A DNA stretch of 64,000 nt from an uncultured Eubacteriales bacterium (GTDB taxonomy: Bacteria > Bacillota > Clostridia > Christensenellales > DTU072): the NCBI GenBank assembly GCA_949292905.1, contig CASFAV010000016.1:124001-188000 (forward strand). The letters run 5' to 3'. A program made the translations under genes and the position numbers. The notes under the pieces are model-generated. The model saw nothing but the letters and a program-made list of their open reading frames with translations, searched no databases and had not been told where the DNA came from. Below, piece after piece: positions 35,501-45,715 of this stretch (its first letter is position 1; the number at the start of each line of letters is the position of its first letter).

Positions 35501-35661
35501 TTAAAGAACAGGGAGGTTTCCTGCCTATCGCCGCGGGCAATCAGGACTTCCGCTTCTATATGTACGGCTCCGGTTCGGCTAACGGCTATGCCAAACAGAA
35601 TTACGACGCGGCGAACGGTTTGAAATATACGGGCGTCAAGCCGGTATCCGCATTCTCGTGA
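32563..35661 (+). CDS. Exported Ig-like/beta-helix surface protein (1032 aa)
   Basis: N-terminal signal or anchor helix at residues 7-27. Residues about 35-130 form a BIG2-type bacterial Ig-like domain: the DGTLRAVTVGSARITAVS pattern is typical of its closing strands. Further beta-sandwich modules follow to about 530. Residues about 560-850 have the G/N-rich, turn-containing pattern of a right-handed beta-helix (VHGNGYSV, LHNVTLLGCSD, NVLNCRVRNGRNVV). No sortase motif or C-terminal helix is present. The ATGA overlap with the ABC permease shows coupled translation, so the protein may be a partner or cargo of the exporter. This is inference. Confidence 0.75.
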   Translation: MRKNVIALMLVLPLLFIFVVFSSGNIASIGVSVSASGIEILNAPEDGILRIDLAEYNDDFAVAAEVYPGNAANRGYTFRVDEVEGTEFAEVSVDQDGTLRAVTVGSARITAVSNDGGYTDSFVVIVSSSKPYDMEIALYGEFGEENLLNRSDDVFTAEVVTGVYDYTTRLVPIGFTAARTEVVSGFAVIDEAAGTITLPFGGKSRISFTVEDGARGDIVRYLDITATSALSSSGITVNGTTGALIALETGMTETDFYVECANEPSLEHNVNIEDYRVERVEGIVGGYRVFVKFYDDVGGEFDITVNCDGNTENVRVSFEDFAFYLRSTLPVQGDSIAVLNGESVTFYAVPATVSVDTVYKWEITAGTLTADKINCIPSADGRSCTLTAFGKGTFVLTVYPVRDGEMLDVSPAVISAEAVETVTSVQITNKTDLGLAKRTAVPQYVYDASGRLVEYAYTIGVNAYRYTELVSALDDLEISLSDETAASAEIVEGSILLKVVRGGEVTVTISWSGNDTFAQNVKTSLTLDAVKDGVGVYNSDEIFKAAESGYPVVLGADIMLGTRPDGSVYSLDERKAMLGSMKSTYNTEYYKNTSQEHKAFVKYVIEFRNDVHGNGYSVNAEYFTHAVDGTGVPQIFTGPLFFVSYGEIASVAAQDNIAFLVRTDGVTLHNVTLLGCSDESLYDDGEYKLENLNNVGTTLEINASVNVLNCRVRNGRNVVRVYGGNRNGNSYFIESLADNAGCDGERITVRIEGSIISQGREFLVKEGANRALRASSALSPVSAECVEPDLKDASGKAYSAQTNNYLNDEYFYKNYVMTDLTIADSVLETSGLFAVGVESNFSGAVLYKNSEESGVNFEGWSGTGGTSFASVLRLKGDVRLYDWKKLANVDSSTLIDSNRKEFKFDISTILDFVCGKYPDRYGDLLTEAGGERVVHGGIAFYGGGKNYSQLDTSGLNAELKDFSTYLVNISVLAESDDPDIKEQGGFLPIAAGNQDFRFYMYGSGSANGYAKQNYDAANGLKYTGVKPVSAFS

Positions 35662-35699
35662 ACGAGTAACGCTTATCCGACAGTTTGACGTAATGAGAA

Positions 35700-35723
35700 A
35701 ACGCGGCGATAATGCGCCGCGTT
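35700..35723. terminator. Bidirectional terminator between surface protein gene and pyrG
   Basis: AACGCGGCG (35700-35708) and CGCCGCGTT (35715-35723) form a perfect 9-bp stem with loop ATAATG. AATTTATT follows on the plus strand and TTCTCATT on the minus strand, where it sits after pyrG. Confidence 0.7.
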
Positions 35724-35762
35724 AATTTATTCCGGTAATCCGATACTGGATTTACGGGAGCC

Positions 35763-37421
<1,659 letters not shown>

Positions 37422-38951
37422 TTATTCCCATTCCACCGTGGCGGGCGGCTTCGAAGTCACGTCGTAAACGACGCGGCTTATCCCGCGCACTTCGTTGGTA
37501 ATGCGGTTGCTCGCGCGAGCGATCAGGTCGTAGGGGATCCGACTCCAGTCCGCCGTCATGAAGTCGTCGGTGCTCACCGCGCGCAAAGCGAGCGTATAGC
37601 CGTATGTGCGAGCGTCGCCTTTTACGCCTACCGTGCGGCAGTCGGTGAGAACGGCAAAATATTGGTCGGGACGTTCGCTGAGTCCTGCGGAAGCAATTTC
37701 TTCGCGGAATATTGCGTCGGCTTCGCGTAATACCGATAGTTTTTCCTCGGTGACTTCACCGACGATACGTATGGCGAGCCCCGGACCGGGGAACGGCTGT
37801 CTGTCGACGAGTTCGTCGGGTATGCCGAGAGCTCTTCCCACCGCGCGCACTTCGTCTTTGAAAAGGTATCGCAGGGGTTCGGTTATACCTTCGAAATCCA
37901 CTACGTCGGGCAGACCGCCCACGTTGTGATGGCTCTTGATCGTGCCTGCGTCGCCCGAGCCGGATTCCACGACGTCGGGATATATCGTGCCTTGTACCAG
38001 ATAATCGACTTTGCCGATTTTACGCGCTTCGCGCTCGAATACCCTTATGAATTCTTCTCCGATGATCTTGCGCTTTTTCTCGGGTTCGGTCACCCCTTTG
38101 AGCTTATCAAGGAACTCGTTTGCGGCGTTTACGCGTACAAGCTTCATATCGAAAAGTTCGCGGAACGTGTGTTCCACACTATCGCCTTCGTCCTTTCTCA
38201 AAAGACCGTGATCCACGAATACGCAGGTAAGATCGGAGCCTATGGCTTTATGGATAAGCACCGCGGCTACCGAAGAATCAACGCCGCCGCTTAAAGCGCA
38301 TAAAGCTTTCTTGCCTTTGAATTCCCTTCTGTATTTTTCTATGGAAGATCTCGCAAAGTCCGTCATATCCCAATCGCCTTTGCAACCGCATACGCCGAAA
38401 AGGAAATTGGCAAGGATCTTTTTGCCGTACTTCGTGTGCGTGACTTCGGGATGGAATTGGACGGCGTAGAGATTTTTGCCGTTGCTCACGGCGGCTACGG
38501 GACAGTGTTCCGTGCGAGCCGTCGCCTTGAAACCTTCGGGTAATTTTACGATGCTGTCGGTATGGCTCATCCAGCATACGCTGTCACCCGGAACGCCGTC
38601 GAACAATGCGTCTCCGGTATGACTAAACGACACCTTACCGTATTCGCCGCTGTCTCCGGCGGAGGCTACTTCGCCGCCTAGAAGCCATGCCATCAGCTGT
38701 GCGCCGTAGCAGATACCGAGTACGGGTAAGCCGAGTTCCAATATCTTTTTATCGCATTTAGGCGAATTCGCGTCGTAAACGCTGTTGGGACCGCCCGTAA
38801 AGATTATACCTTTATAGCCTTCTTCGATAACGGTTGTCGCAGTAACGTCGCGGTATGAGCGCACTTCGGCATAAACGCGATGCTCGCGCACTCTGCGCGC
38901 AATAAGTAAATTGTATTGGCCTCCGAAATCCAGTACCAATATTTTTTCCAT
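37422..38951 (-). CDS. guaA: GMP synthase (glutamine-hydrolysing)
   Basis: 509 aa, normal length. It aminates XMP to GMP. The class I glutamine amidotransferase has its nucleophile in GICYGAQ and the His-x-Glu in HPEV. The ATP-pyrophosphatase domain has the P-loop LSGGVDSSV, and the C-terminal dimerisation domain ends in the usual KPPATVEWE. It lies 20 bp behind glnN and 51 bp before pyrG, so all three are probably one transcript that makes glutamine and uses it for two nucleotide steps. Confidence 0.97.
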   Translation of the reverse strand: MEKILVLDFGGQYNLLIARRVREHRVYAEVRSYRDVTATTVIEEGYKGIIFTGGPNSVYDANSPKCDKKILELGLPVLGICYGAQLMAWLLGGEVASAGDSGEYGKVSFSHTGDALFDGVPGDSVCWMSHTDSIVKLPEGFKATARTEHCPVAAVSNGKNLYAVQFHPEVTHTKYGKKILANFLFGVCGCKGDWDMTDFARSSIEKYRREFKGKKALCALSGGVDSSVAAVLIHKAIGSDLTCVFVDHGLLRKDEGDSVEHTFRELFDMKLVRVNAANEFLDKLKGVTEPEKKRKIIGEEFIRVFEREARKIGKVDYLVQGTIYPDVVESGSGDAGTIKSHHNVGGLPDVVDFEGITEPLRYLFKDEVRAVGRALGIPDELVDRQPFPGPGLAIRIVGEVTEEKLSVLREADAIFREEIASAGLSERPDQYFAVLTDCRTVGVKGDARTYGYTLALRAVSTDDFMTADWSRIPYDLIARASNRITNEVRGISRVVYDVTSKPPATVEWE

Positions 38952-38971
38952 TTTATACCTACGCAGAAAGG

Positions 38972-41068
38972 TTATTTTACGCCGAACATCAGGTCTCCGT
39001 AAGTGGGGAAGGGCCAGTATTCGGAGGCGGTCAGCGTTTCCGCTTCGTCCGCCACGGCGCGCAGCTCGCTCATTGCGGGTATCACGGTGTCGCGTATCGC
39101 GTAAGCTTCGGCGGTAATATCGTAGGCGTATTTCAATTTGGATACGGCGTCGTTAAGGCGCGCGATCTTTTCCGCTATCTGGTCGGTAAGAGCCGACAGC
39201 GTCGTCACGAGCGAACGCTCGTAAGAGCAGGCGAGTTCGGGGGCGATCGCTTTTTTCTTCGACGCGGAAGACGCTACCGAAGCTGTATATTTTTCCACGG
39301 CGGGAAGTATCTCGCGCGTTGCCATGTACAACATGGTATTGGCTTCTATCGTGACCGTTTTGCAGTAATTTTCGAGGTTGATCTCGCAACGCGCTTTAAG
39401 TTCCGCTTCCGAATATACTCCGTGCGCCTTGAGCATCTTTACGTTTTTTTCGTCGGTGAGATGGGGCATACAGTCCGGCGTGGTGCGGTAATTGAGCAAT
39501 CCGCGATTTTCGGTAGCTTCCTTTATCCACGCCGCGTCGTACCCGTTTCCGTTGAAAATAATGCGTTTATGCTCTTTTACCGTGTCGCGGATTAGCGCGT
39601 GCAGGGCTGTATTGAAATCTTTTGCGCCTTCGAGCGCGTCCGCATACTGCCTGAGCGATTCCGCTACGGCGCTGTTCAGCATAATATTGGCGCAAGCGAT
39701 GCTGTCGGAGGAGCCGAGCATGCGGAATTCGAATTTGTTTCCGGTAAACGCGAAAGGCGAGGTCCTGTTGCGGTCGGTGGTGTCTTTAGGGAAAAGCGGC
39801 AGTACGTCCACGCCCAATTTCATCTGCGATTTCTTCTTGCCGCTGTAGGGAGTTTCCTTTTCTATGGCGTCGAGCACGGAAGTCAGCTCGTCTCCCAGGA
39901 ATATCGACACGACGGCGGGCGGGGCTTCGTTCGCGCCAAGCCTGTGGTCGTTGCCTGCGGTGGCGACGGATATACGTAAAAGATCCTGATAATCGTCCAC
40001 CGCTTTGATGACCGCGCACAGGAAAAGAAGAAACTGTGCGTTTTCGTAGGGCGTTTCACCGGGAGTAAGGAGATTGCCGCCTTTATCCGTGGTGAGCGAC
40101 CAGTTATTGTGCTTGCCGGAACCGTTCACGCCCGCGAAAGGCTTTTCGTGCAGAAGACATACGAGGTTGTGTTTTGCCGCGACTTTCTTCATTATCTCCA
40201 TTGTAAGCTGGTTGTGATCGGTGGCGATATTTGTGGTTTTGTATATCGGAGCAAGCTCGTGCTGTGCGGGAGCAACCTCATTGTGTTTGGTCTTCGCGAG
40301 TACGCCGAGCTTCCATAGTTCTTCGTCGAGATCCGCCATATACGCTTCGACGCGCGGCTTTATCGCTCCGAAATAGTGGTCGTCGAGCTCCTGACCTTTG
40401 GGAGGCTTCGCGCCGAAAAGCGTTCTGCCGGTATATATGAGGTCTTTGCGCTTTGCGTACATATCCTTATCTATAAGGAAATATTCCTGTTCGGGACCTA
40501 CGGAAGTGCGCACGCACTTTGCGCTCGTATTGCCGAAAAGGCGCAGTATCCTCATTGCCTGCCGGTTGAGAGCTTCCATCGAGCGCAGAAGGGGAGTCTT
40601 TTTGTCGAGCGCTTCGCCGCCGTAAGAGCAGAACGCGGTGGGGATACAGAGCGTTTTACCTTTGATGAAAGCGTAAGAGGTGGGGTCCCAGGCTGTATAT
40701 CCGCGCGCTTCGAAAGTGGCGCGTAAGCCTCCAGAAGGAAAACTCGACGCGTCGGGTTCGCCTTTTATAAGTTCTTTCCCCGAAAATTCCATTATCACTC
40801 TGCCGTCGGGTGCGGGCGTGATGAAACCGTCGTGCTTTTCCGCGGTGATGCCGGTGAGCGGCTGGAACCAATGCGTATAGTGAGTGGCGCCTTTGGATAC
40901 CGCCCAGTCCTTCATCGCCGTGGCTACCGCGTTAGCGACGGATATATCGAGTTGCGCGCCCTGATCGATAGTCTTTTTAAGCGATCTGTAAACGTCCGAG
41001 GACAGAGTAGCCCTCATCACTCTGTCGTCGAATACCATACATCCGAAATAATCTGCAACCGATTCCAT
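38972..41068 (-). CDS. glnN: Glutamine synthetase type III
   Basis: 698 aa, the length of the GS III family, which forms double hexamers and makes glutamine from glutamate, ammonia and ATP. GS III features are present: [25 protein letters not shown] (the substrate and glutamate loop) and [22 protein letters not shown] precedes the ATG. It heads the leftward operon with guaA and pyrG, which encode two glutamine-dependent amidotransferases. Its own leader contains a terminator-like hairpin. A GS I gene lies divergently 423 bp away. Confidence 0.95.
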   Translation of the reverse strand: MESVADYFGCMVFDDRVMRATLSSDVYRSLKKTIDQGAQLDISVANAVATAMKDWAVSKGATHYTHWFQPLTGITAEKHDGFITPAPDGRVIMEFSGKELIKGEPDASSFPSGGLRATFEARGYTAWDPTSYAFIKGKTLCIPTAFCSYGGEALDKKTPLLRSMEALNRQAMRILRLFGNTSAKCVRTSVGPEQEYFLIDKDMYAKRKDLIYTGRTLFGAKPPKGQELDDHYFGAIKPRVEAYMADLDEELWKLGVLAKTKHNEVAPAQHELAPIYKTTNIATDHNQLTMEIMKKVAAKHNLVCLLHEKPFAGVNGSGKHNNWSLTTDKGGNLLTPGETPYENAQFLLFLCAVIKAVDDYQDLLRISVATAGNDHRLGANEAPPAVVSIFLGDELTSVLDAIEKETPYSGKKKSQMKLGVDVLPLFPKDTTDRNRTSPFAFTGNKFEFRMLGSSDSIACANIMLNSAVAESLRQYADALEGAKDFNTALHALIRDTVKEHKRIIFNGNGYDAAWIKEATENRGLLNYRTTPDCMPHLTDEKNVKMLKAHGVYSEAELKARCEINLENYCKTVTIEANTMLYMATREILPAVEKYTASVASSASKKKAIAPELACSYERSLVTTLSALTDQIAEKIARLNDAVSKLKYAYDITAEAYAIRDTVIPAMSELRAVADEAETLTASEYWPFPTYGDLMFGVK

Positions 41069-41103
41069 AAACAGTCTCCTTGAATTGGTATTAAGTATAA
41101 AGA

Positions 41104-41137
41104 AAAGGCGTCCTTGAGAAAACTCAAAGACGCCTTT
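41104..41137 (-). promoter_or_regulatory. Terminator-like hairpin in the glnN leader
   Basis: AAAGGCGTC (41104-41112) pairs with GACGCCTTT (41129-41137), extended by TTGAG/CTCAA across one mismatch, with loop AAAA (TTTT in the RNA sense). On the minus strand it is followed by TCTTTATA, so it can act as an attenuator about 35 nt before the glnN start codon. Given the promoter at 41154-41183, the hairpin begins only about 10 nt into the transcript. I see no second hairpin with the six-base loop that ANTAR proteins usually bind. Confidence 0.5.
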
Positions 41138-41153
41138 GCCTTTTATGCAACGA

Positions 41154-41183
41154 ATTATACAGGACGCGAGGCGCGTTTGTCAA
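41154..41183 (-). promoter_or_regulatory. Consensus promoter of the glnN-guaA-pyrG operon
   Basis: Minus strand TTGACA (41183-41178), 18-bp spacer, TATAAT (41159-41154). Both hexamers are perfect. Confidence 0.85.
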
Positions 41184-41239
41184 CGGATTTCAGGACATTG
41201 AAAAATTTTTTGTATGCCGTGCCGTATGCCGCATTATGC

Positions 41240-41269
41240 GTGACAAGTTTCTATGCGTTGTGGTATACT
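41240..41269 (+). promoter_or_regulatory. Promoter of glnA-ANTAR operon
   Basis: GTGACA (41240-41245), 18-bp spacer, TATACT (41264-41269), preceded by TGG, an extended -10. It is divergent from the glnN promoter. Confidence 0.6.
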
Positions 41270-41275
41270 AAAAAT

Positions 41276-41491
41276 TACGAAGGGTAGCAGCCTCGTCCGC
41301 GCATATAGTCTCGGACTTGATTGTACCGTAGTTCGTGACAGGTTGAAATCAGTAATTTGCGCTACAGAACAGACATTATTCTATTATATTAGATAAGAAT
41401 GTATCTATAGCTACAAAATATAGTCGATAAGATAATCCGGTCGTTACTTCGAAATATCGCAAATAGCGAAGCGCGACGGGAAAGGAGAAAT
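41276..41491 (+). promoter_or_regulatory. Long structured leader of glnA (about 215 nt)
   Basis: The untranslated leader is unusually long. Visible stems are ACGA(A)GG with CCTCGT near its 5' end, GTCCG with CGGAC (about 41295-41316), and, directly before AAAGGAG, GTCG...CTTCG with CGAAG...CGAC around 41440-41477. The last could affect access to the ribosome binding site. No terminator with a U-tract is evident. I cannot assign a riboswitch class. Control by the ANTAR protein encoded downstream is a reasonable guess only. Confidence 0.35.
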
Positions 41492-42700
41492 ATGAATTAT
41501 TCCGCAGAAGAAGTAATGGAGTATGTGAAGGAGGAGGACGTTAAGTTCGTGCGCCTCGCTTTCACCGACGTATACGGCAGGCAGAAAAACATCACGGTGA
41601 TGCCCAACGAGCTCCCGCGTGCTTTCGAATACGGCATAGCTTTCGACGCTTCGGCGATCAAAGGCTTCGGAGACGAAGCGCATTCCGACCTTTTCCTGCA
41701 TCCCGATCCCGCAACGCTCATGTTGCTCCCGTGGAGACCGGAGCACGGCAAGGTGGTAAGGATGTTTTGTTCGATAAGGTATCCGGACGGTTCTCTTTAT
41801 CCCGCCGATACGCGTTCGATACTTACAAAAGCCGTCGAAGAGGCACGAGCCGCGGGACTTACGTTCAATTTCGGACCCGAATACGAATTTTACCTTTTCA
41901 GGCTCGACGAGACTGGAGCGGCGACTTCCGTCCCGTACGACAACGCGGGTTATATGGACGCCGCGCCTGTAGATAAATGCGAGAACGTGAGGAGAGAGAT
42001 CTGTCTTGCGTTGGAAAGCATGGGAATACTTCCGGAAAGTTCGCATCACGAGGAGGGACCGGGGCAGAACGAGATCGATTTCCGATATTCGGATCCTTTG
42101 TCCGCTGCCGATAACGCGCTCACTTTCCGTTCCGTTGTCGAAACGGTTGCGGCGCGGAACGGTTTACACGCCGATTTTTCGCCTAAACCCGTGCCTTCGA
42201 AACCGGGTAACGGGCTTCACGTCAATTTCTCCGTCAAAAGCCCCGATGGCGACGTAATGTCCTACGTCATTGCGGGGATACTCGATAAGATCAAGGAGAT
42301 AACGCTTTTCCTCAATCCCGACGGGGAGTCTTACGACAGGCTCGGTCACAGTAAAGCTCCGCAGTATATTTCCTGGTCAACCGAGAACAGGTCGCAGCTT
42401 ATAAGGATACCTGCGGCGGGAGCCGAATACCGCAGGGCTGAACTGCGTTCGCCCGATCCCACGCTCAATCCGTATATCGCGTTCACTTTGCTTATAAAAG
42501 CGGGCATAGACGGCTACAAAAGAAAAGCCGAACTTTGTCCGCCCAGCGAGATAAATTTCTTTACGGCGGACGATAAGACGCTTGCCGGTTTCGACAAGCT
42601 GCCTTCCTCGTTGGCGGAGGCGCGCGATCTCGCCGCCGCAAGCGAATTCGTGAAGAGCTGTCTTCCCGAAGCCGTTGTACGCGCTTACTGCGAAGGCTGA
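41492..42700 (+). CDS. glnA: Glutamine synthetase type I, C-terminally short
   Basis: 402 aa. Family motifs present: PEYEFYLF (metal-binding Glu), GPGQNEIDF, KPVPSKPGNGLHVNFS, and NRSQLIRIPA followed by RRAELRSPDPTLNPY. Typical GS I-alpha enzymes have 440-445 residues. This one stops at LPEAVVRAYCEG, lacking about 35-40 C-terminal residues, including the tail that in Bacillus contacts the regulators TnrA and GlnR. There is no obvious frameshift or stop in the sequence after it, so the short end looks native. AAAGGAG lies before the ATG. The ANTAR gene follows after 21 bp. Confidence 0.92.
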   Translation: MNYSAEEVMEYVKEEDVKFVRLAFTDVYGRQKNITVMPNELPRAFEYGIAFDASAIKGFGDEAHSDLFLHPDPATLMLLPWRPEHGKVVRMFCSIRYPDGSLYPADTRSILTKAVEEARAAGLTFNFGPEYEFYLFRLDETGAATSVPYDNAGYMDAAPVDKCENVRREICLALESMGILPESSHHEEGPGQNEIDFRYSDPLSAADNALTFRSVVETVAARNGLHADFSPKPVPSKPGNGLHVNFSVKSPDGDVMSYVIAGILDKIKEITLFLNPDGESYDRLGHSKAPQYISWSTENRSQLIRIPAAGAEYRRAELRSPDPTLNPYIAFTLLIKAGIDGYKRKAELCPPSEINFFTADDKTLAGFDKLPSSLAEARDLAAASEFVKSCLPEAVVRAYCEG

Positions 42701-42721
42701 GGAAGGAGGCGGCGCAAGGAT

Positions 42722-43306
42722 ATGGGACTTATGGAACGAGTCTACAGCGTTCTGACCGTATCCCGCAAAGAGAGCTTTGCAGACTCTCTCGCTTCTTTGT
42801 TGCCCGAAAAGAAGTTCGATCCCGTAATAAATTTCGATAGCGGCGCCGCGGTGCGCAGGGCTATGATCGAGAGAGATTTCGATCTCATAATTATAGATTT
42901 CCCGTTGTCCGACGAATCGGGAGCAAGGCTCGCCATCGAAGCCGTAAGAAACAGAAAATCCGTTACGCTTATCGTAGTTTCTGCGGATAAGTATACCGAA
43001 GTCTTTATGAAGGTAGCCGAATACGGGGTTTTCACGTTGATGAAGCCTTTGCCCGCGAGAGAAGCGGAACGCGCTATAGAATGGATGTGCGTTACCCGCG
43101 AAAGGTTGCGCGGTTACGAACGCGCCGAAATAAGCGTCAGCGAAAAAATGGAAGAAATACGTCTCGTCAACCGCGCGAAGTGGATACTTATCGACGTGCT
43201 CGGAATGAGCGAAAACGACGCGCACCGTTATATCGAAAAGCAGGCTATGGACAGATGCGTCACCAAGTCCGAAGTCGCCCGCGGCATCATATCGACGTAC
43301 GAATAA
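42722..43306 (+). CDS. ANTAR-domain response regulator (antiterminator)
   Basis: 194 aa. Residues 1-120 form a receiver-like domain with the phospho-acceptor position in LIIIDFPLSD and the Lys of LMKPL. Residues about 135-190 form a three-helix ANTAR RNA-binding domain (LVNRAKWILIDVLGMSENDAHRYI split motif, then TKSEVARGII). ANTAR proteins stop transcription termination by binding paired hairpins. A glnA-linked ANTAR gene (nitR type) is known from clostridia and points to nitrogen control of glutamine synthetase. No sensor kinase gene is adjacent. Confidence 0.88.
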   Translation: MGLMERVYSVLTVSRKESFADSLASLLPEKKFDPVINFDSGAAVRRAMIERDFDLIIIDFPLSDESGARLAIEAVRNRKSVTLIVVSADKYTEVFMKVAEYGVFTLMKPLPAREAERAIEWMCVTRERLRGYERAEISVSEKMEEIRLVNRAKWILIDVLGMSENDAHRYIEKQAMDRCVTKSEVARGIISTYE

Positions 43307-43339
43307 ACATTGCTTCAGAGAGTATCGGAGAAAGGCATT

Positions 43340-44257
43340 ATGCAAAATATAATCGAGATAAGCGAATTGAAAAAAAGTTTCGGATCCGTGCGAGCGGTAG
43401 ACGATATTACTTTCAGCGTAGAGGAAGGGAGTTTATTTGCCTTTCTCGGTCTTAACGGAGCGGGTAAAACCACTACCATAAATATCATCTGTACCATTTT
43501 GAAAAAAGATAGCGGCAAAGTAAACGTCGCAGGTTTCGATTTGGACGTCGCACCCGAAAAAGTCAGAGAAAATATCGGAGTCGTTTTTCAGAAAGCAGTA
43601 CTTGACGATTCACTGTCCGTATACGACAATTTGTGCGTCAGAGCAAGTTTTTACGGCATATACGGTAACAAACGAAAAGACAGGATCGACGAACTTTCGA
43701 AAATCCTGTCGCTGGACGAAATTATTAAAAGACCGTACGGCAAACTTTCCGGCGGGCAACGAAGGCGCGTCGACGTCGCGAGAGGACTTATACATTCTCC
43801 GAGAATATTGATACTTGACGAGCCGACCACCGGGCTCGACCCGCAGACGAGAAAGGCGGTCTGGAACGTAATAGAAAACTTGCGCAAAGATTTGGGAATG
43901 ACGGTATTTCTTACCACGCATTATATGGAAGAAGCAAGCAGCGCCGACGACGTGGTGATATTGGACGCGGGTAAAATAGCGGCGCGAGGAACTCCTAACG
44001 AGCTTAAAGAAGCGTATTCGTACGATCTGCTGACTGTTTATTCGCCGAAAAACGACGTTTTGGACAAAGCGTTCGCCGATTTGAAATTTTTATATGAGAA
44101 CGGCGCTTATCGCGTGAACGTGCTTAACGGGGAGCACGCTAAACGCATTTTAAGTGAATACGGCGCATATATTCCGGATTTCGAATTGAGAAAAGGGGAT
44201 ATGGACGACGTTTTTCTTAACGTGACCGGTAAAAAATTGGTCGGAGGAGAGCAATGA
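43340..44257 (+). CDS. ABC-2 exporter ATP-binding protein
   Basis: 305 aa. Walker A LNGAGKTT, signature LSGGQRRRVDVARGL, Walker B LILDEPTTGLDP and H-loop TTHYMEEA. The C-terminal extension of about 80 residues is that of DrrA/NatA-type drug or ion exporters. The chosen start (43340) gives the standard MQNIIEI beginning; GGAG lies at 43327. It follows the ANTAR gene after 33 bp and so may belong to the same transcript. The ATGA overlap couples it to the permease. Confidence 0.9.
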   Translation: MQNIIEISELKKSFGSVRAVDDITFSVEEGSLFAFLGLNGAGKTTTINIICTILKKDSGKVNVAGFDLDVAPEKVRENIGVVFQKAVLDDSLSVYDNLCVRASFYGIYGNKRKDRIDELSKILSLDEIIKRPYGKLSGGQRRRVDVARGLIHSPRILILDEPTTGLDPQTRKAVWNVIENLRKDLGMTVFLTTHYMEEASSADDVVILDAGKIAARGTPNELKEAYSYDLLTVYSPKNDVLDKAFADLKFLYENGAYRVNVLNGEHAKRILSEYGAYIPDFELRKGDMDDVFLNVTGKKLVGGEQ

Positions 44258-45189
44258 AGTCGAAAATAAAAGACATCTCCGTCATGCTCGGAATGCTGAT
44301 AAAAAGAAGTCTTAACATCTTCCTGAAAGATAAAATGAGCGTATTCTTCTCTTTGCTAGCGCCCTTGATAGTTTTGGCGGTCTACGTTCTTTTCCTTGCC
44401 GATATACAGGTCGACGCCGTCAAATCCAACTTCGAAAATGTGCCGATAGACGATAAACTTATTAAGAACTTTGTCGACTCCTGGATGCTTGCCGGAGTGA
44501 TTGCCGTGGCGTGCATCACCGTGTCGTTTTCCGCACAGAACATTATGATTGCGGATAAAGAGCGCGGCGTGCTTGTCGATATTCTGTCCTCTCCGATACC
44601 GAGAGGTTTAATAGGGGTAGCTTACCTTATATCCAATATAATAATTTCGCTTTGTCTTTGTTATATTGTTTTGGCTATATCGTTTGTGTATATGGCTATA
44701 AGCGGATGGACTTTGTCGGTTTCCGACGTGGTTCTGTTGCTTGCGCTTACTTTAGTTTCCGTCGTTTCCGCAGGCACACTGTCAACGTTGATTTGCTTCG
44801 CCGTCAAAACATCCGCGCAACACGGCGCTTTCGTCGGTATAACGAGCGCGGTAATAGGTTTCCTTATCGGTGCTTATATGCCGCTTTCGATGTTCCCGAA
44901 AGCCGTTCAGTATATTACGCTGTTTGTTCCGGGGACATATTCGGCGGCGTTATTCAGAAATTTATTCATGGACGGAGCATTAGAGAAAATCGCAGACATT
45001 GCTCCCATAGCAGATAACGAACTCAGAAAGGCGTTTTCCATGGAGCTCGATTTTTTCGGCACGACGATCGGCGCAAATATACAGCTCGCGATATTCATTG
45101 CGTTTACCGTGCTGACTTTCGGAATTTGGCTGGTCATTGAAATTATCAAAGCATTGAAACGTAAGCGTAACCGGGTTCAGATAAAGTAA
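44254..45189 (+). CDS. ABC-2 type exporter permease
   Basis: 311 aa with six predicted hydrophobic spans (about 32-52, 85-105, 120-150, 157-185, 190-215 and 265-290). It has the DrrB-like stretch between the fourth and fifth spans and the FVPGTYSAALFRNLFMDG segment typical of ABC2_membrane permeases. It overlaps the ATPase gene by 4 bp. The substrate is unknown. Confidence 0.87.
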   Translation: MKSKIKDISVMLGMLIKRSLNIFLKDKMSVFFSLLAPLIVLAVYVLFLADIQVDAVKSNFENVPIDDKLIKNFVDSWMLAGVIAVACITVSFSAQNIMIADKERGVLVDILSSPIPRGLIGVAYLISNIIISLCLCYIVLAISFVYMAISGWTLSVSDVVLLLALTLVSVVSAGTLSTLICFAVKTSAQHGAFVGITSAVIGFLIGAYMPLSMFPKAVQYITLFVPGTYSAALFRNLFMDGALEKIADIAPIADNELRKAFSMELDFFGTTIGANIQLAIFIAFTVLTFGIWLVIEIIKALKRKRNRVQIK

Positions 45190-45267
45190 AGAAATTTTGC
45201 TTTTGAGTGACTGAGAGCCGTTGTAACCTTGCAGGCGCATTTTACATATTAACACCGTAGAGGTATT

Positions 45268-45645
45268 ATGTTTTTCGGATGTTGCAACCGTCCTTGCCGA
45301 GACTTTGATAAAATACTGTGCGTGGAAGGACCTACGGGTCCGACGGGACCCGCGGGGATACAGGGCTTGCCCGGAGCCACGGGACCTGCGGGAGTCGCGG
45401 GAGTAGACGGAGCCACGGGACCAACCGGACCTACCGGACCTATAGGCCCTATAGGCCCTACGGGACCTCAGGGAGGAGGCACGGGAGTTACCGGACCCAC
45501 GGGAGCAACTGGCGCGAGCGGTCCCACTGGAACGCAAGGTGTGCAGGGAGAGCAGGGCGTAACGGGACCTACGGGCGCTCCTTACGACCCCACGACGGCA
45601 TTATCGGAATATAATTCACAAGCGAACATCAACGATCAGCGATGA
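45268..45645 (+). CDS. Short collagen-like Gly-X-Y repeat protein
   Basis: 125 aa. A Cys-rich head ([17 protein letters not shown]) is followed from residue 20 by about 28 Gly-X-Y triplets rich in GPT and GPA, with two short interruptions (a GGG near residue 70), and then a 20-residue polar tail. Such repeats form triple helices and, in spore formers, the filaments of the exosporium (BclA-like). This protein lacks the BclA C-terminal trimerisation domain. The Cys cluster could fix it to a coat by disulfides, which is inference. It has no signal peptide. GAGG precedes the ATG. Confidence 0.85.
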   Translation: MFFGCCNRPCRDFDKILCVEGPTGPTGPAGIQGLPGATGPAGVAGVDGATGPTGPTGPIGPIGPTGPQGGGTGVTGPTGATGASGPTGTQGVQGEQGVTGPTGAPYDPTTALSEYNSQANINDQR

Positions 45646-45715
45646 ACGGTAAAGAAAAATACCGCATTTCTAAAACACACAATACTCGGATATGCGCTCG
45701 TGCCGTCAGAACGCC

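Noticed and set aside
41276..41300. Resemblance of GGGTAGCAGCC in the glnA leader to SRP RNA
   Set aside because: The required opposite strand (CAGGTC-type) and GNRA-capped helix are absent.
41069..41491. ANTAR target with two hexaloop hairpins near glnN or glnA
   Set aside because: No pair of short stems with six-base A/G loops could be found; only other stems are visible.
45318..45590. CRISPR-like or tandem repeat array
   Set aside because: The repetition is 9-nt collagen coding (Gly-X-Y), without conserved repeat and spacer units.
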